Below are positions 63,652-64,000 of a stretch of DNA of 64,000 nt, piece after piece (within the stretch, counting starts at the first letter, position 1; every line of letters starts with the position of its first letter). The stretch lies in the NCBI GenBank assembly GCA_905235745.1, contig CAJOMN010000002.1:62001-126000 (forward strand), written 5' to 3'. The notes under the pieces are model-generated. The model was not told the DNA's origin, did not search any database, and saw nothing but the letters and a program-made list of their open reading frames with translations. A program made the position numbers and the translations under genes. Source of the stretch: an uncultured Lachnospiraceae bacterium (GTDB taxonomy: Bacteria > Bacillota > Clostridia > Lachnospirales > Lachnospiraceae).

Positions 63652-64000
63652 ACAGACTTGCATCAAGAGAAGATCTCGTTCTCGCCCGTAAGCAGTCCGA
63701 GGAGCGGATAGCAGGCATGAAGTGCCGTATCCTTGTATGTGCAGGTACAGGATGCCTTGCGGGAGGATCACAGAAGATATATGAGAGACTATGCGAACTG
63801 TGCGGCAGCGATCCGGATGCGCAGATTGTCTTCGGCGAAGGCGCAGCGTGCGCTGATATACACACGGATGTGGAGAAGAGCGGATGCCACGGGTTCTGTG
63901 AAATGGGCCCCCTTGTCAGGATCGAGCCTTATAATTTCCTCTATATCAAGGTAAAGCCGGAGGATTGCGACGAAATCTACAATACAACGATCCTCGGCGG
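63648..64000 (+). CDS. NuoF/HydB-like NADH-oxidising flavoprotein (3' end outside window)
   Basis: Only the first 117 codons are visible and the frame is open at the window end. The N-terminus is a thioredoxin-like ferredoxin domain with RILVCAGTGCLAGGSQKIYE and SGCHGFCEMGPLVRIEP (iron-sulfur cysteines), as in HydB/HndC-type NuoF proteins of clostridia. Complex I NuoF lacks this extension. The flavin and NADH domains would follow downstream. AGGAGG precedes the ATG, which overlaps the nuoE stop. A hydrogenase or formate-linked operon is likely. Confidence 0.92.
   Translation, partial: MNRLASREDLVLARKQSEERIAGMKCRILVCAGTGCLAGGSQKIYERLCELCGSDPDAQIVFGEGAACADIHTDVEKSGCHGFCEMGPLVRIEPYNFLYIKVKPEDCDEIYNTTILG

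Noticed and set aside
1-64000. Insertion sequences, integrases, tRNA attachment sites
   Set aside because: No transposase, integrase, tRNA or long inverted or direct repeats were seen. Cassette stacking is inferred from gene content only.

Overview
The window is almost entirely one very large surface-polysaccharide locus, followed by clpX and the start of an NADH-dependent redox operon. Every certain gene lies on the + strand. Most neighbours overlap by 4 nt (ATGA/GTGA) or are separated by a few bases, so long co-transcribed runs are likely. The host looks like an anaerobic Gram-positive of the Clostridia, most probably Lachnospiraceae: strong AGGAGG-type ribosome sites, frequent AGA/AGG and ATA codons, lipoproteins, a membrane-tethered GH25 muramidase, and NuoE/NuoF-like subunits of the hydrogenase or NADH-oxidoreductase type. 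The family assignment is inference.

Region 1 (1-26796) is a Wzx/Wzy-type gene set. It has a TuaG-like and several other glycosyltransferases (GTs), two paralogous polymerases flanking a flippase, a membrane-bound CapD/WbpM-type 4,6-dehydratase, and the complete CapE-CapF-CapG set for UDP-N-acetyl-L-fucosamine. A WbsX-type GT and a KpsC/S-like GT come next. After them is a nonulosonic-acid module: a NeuB-type synthase, a flippase, and a single protein fusing a CMP-nonulosonate cytidylyltransferase to a PseG-like UDP-sugar hydrolase. An initiating phosphoglycosyltransferase, more GTs and a third flippase close the region. No aminotransferase or N-acetyltransferase of the pseudaminic or legionaminic pathway is present.

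Region 2 (26797-33920) starts with a good promoter and repeated operator-like half-sites ahead of an RND efflux pair (lipoprotein adaptor plus permease). A nucleotide-sugar dehydrogenase and a YdjC/ChbG-type deacetylase follow.

Region 3 (34047-61339) starts after a 20-bp stem-loop. It holds rmlB and rmlA, a muramidase with a large cytosolic N-terminus, and rmlC; rmlD is not in the window. Next is an ABC exporter whose ATPase carries a carbohydrate-binding-type C-terminus, followed directly by a methyltransferase-kinase fusion with the WbdD architecture (WbdD is the enterobacterial O-antigen chain terminator). Large GT2 proteins and a phosphohexomutase follow, then a GT87/GtrA/Dpm1-like decoration set interrupted by a lipoprotein O-acetylesterase. 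A flippase-like membrane protein, a kinase/HAD phosphatase/nucleotidyltransferase cassette, further GT2 enzymes and a second initiating glycosylphosphotransferase end the region.

Region 4 (61344-64000) holds a divergent ClpX-like ATPase 4 nt after the last GT, an antisense remnant of a DUF3990-like gene, a clear promoter, nuoE-like, and the start of a nuoF/hydB-like gene cut by the window end.

Taken together, the locus appears able to make at least two polymers. One is a Wzx/Wzy polymer with FucNAc and a sialic-acid-like sugar. The other is an ABC-exported, probably deoxyhexose-containing glycan whose chain end may be capped before export. I saw no tRNA, rRNA, CRISPR array, transposase or integrase. 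All functions come from reading the sequence and remembered family features; no searches were run.
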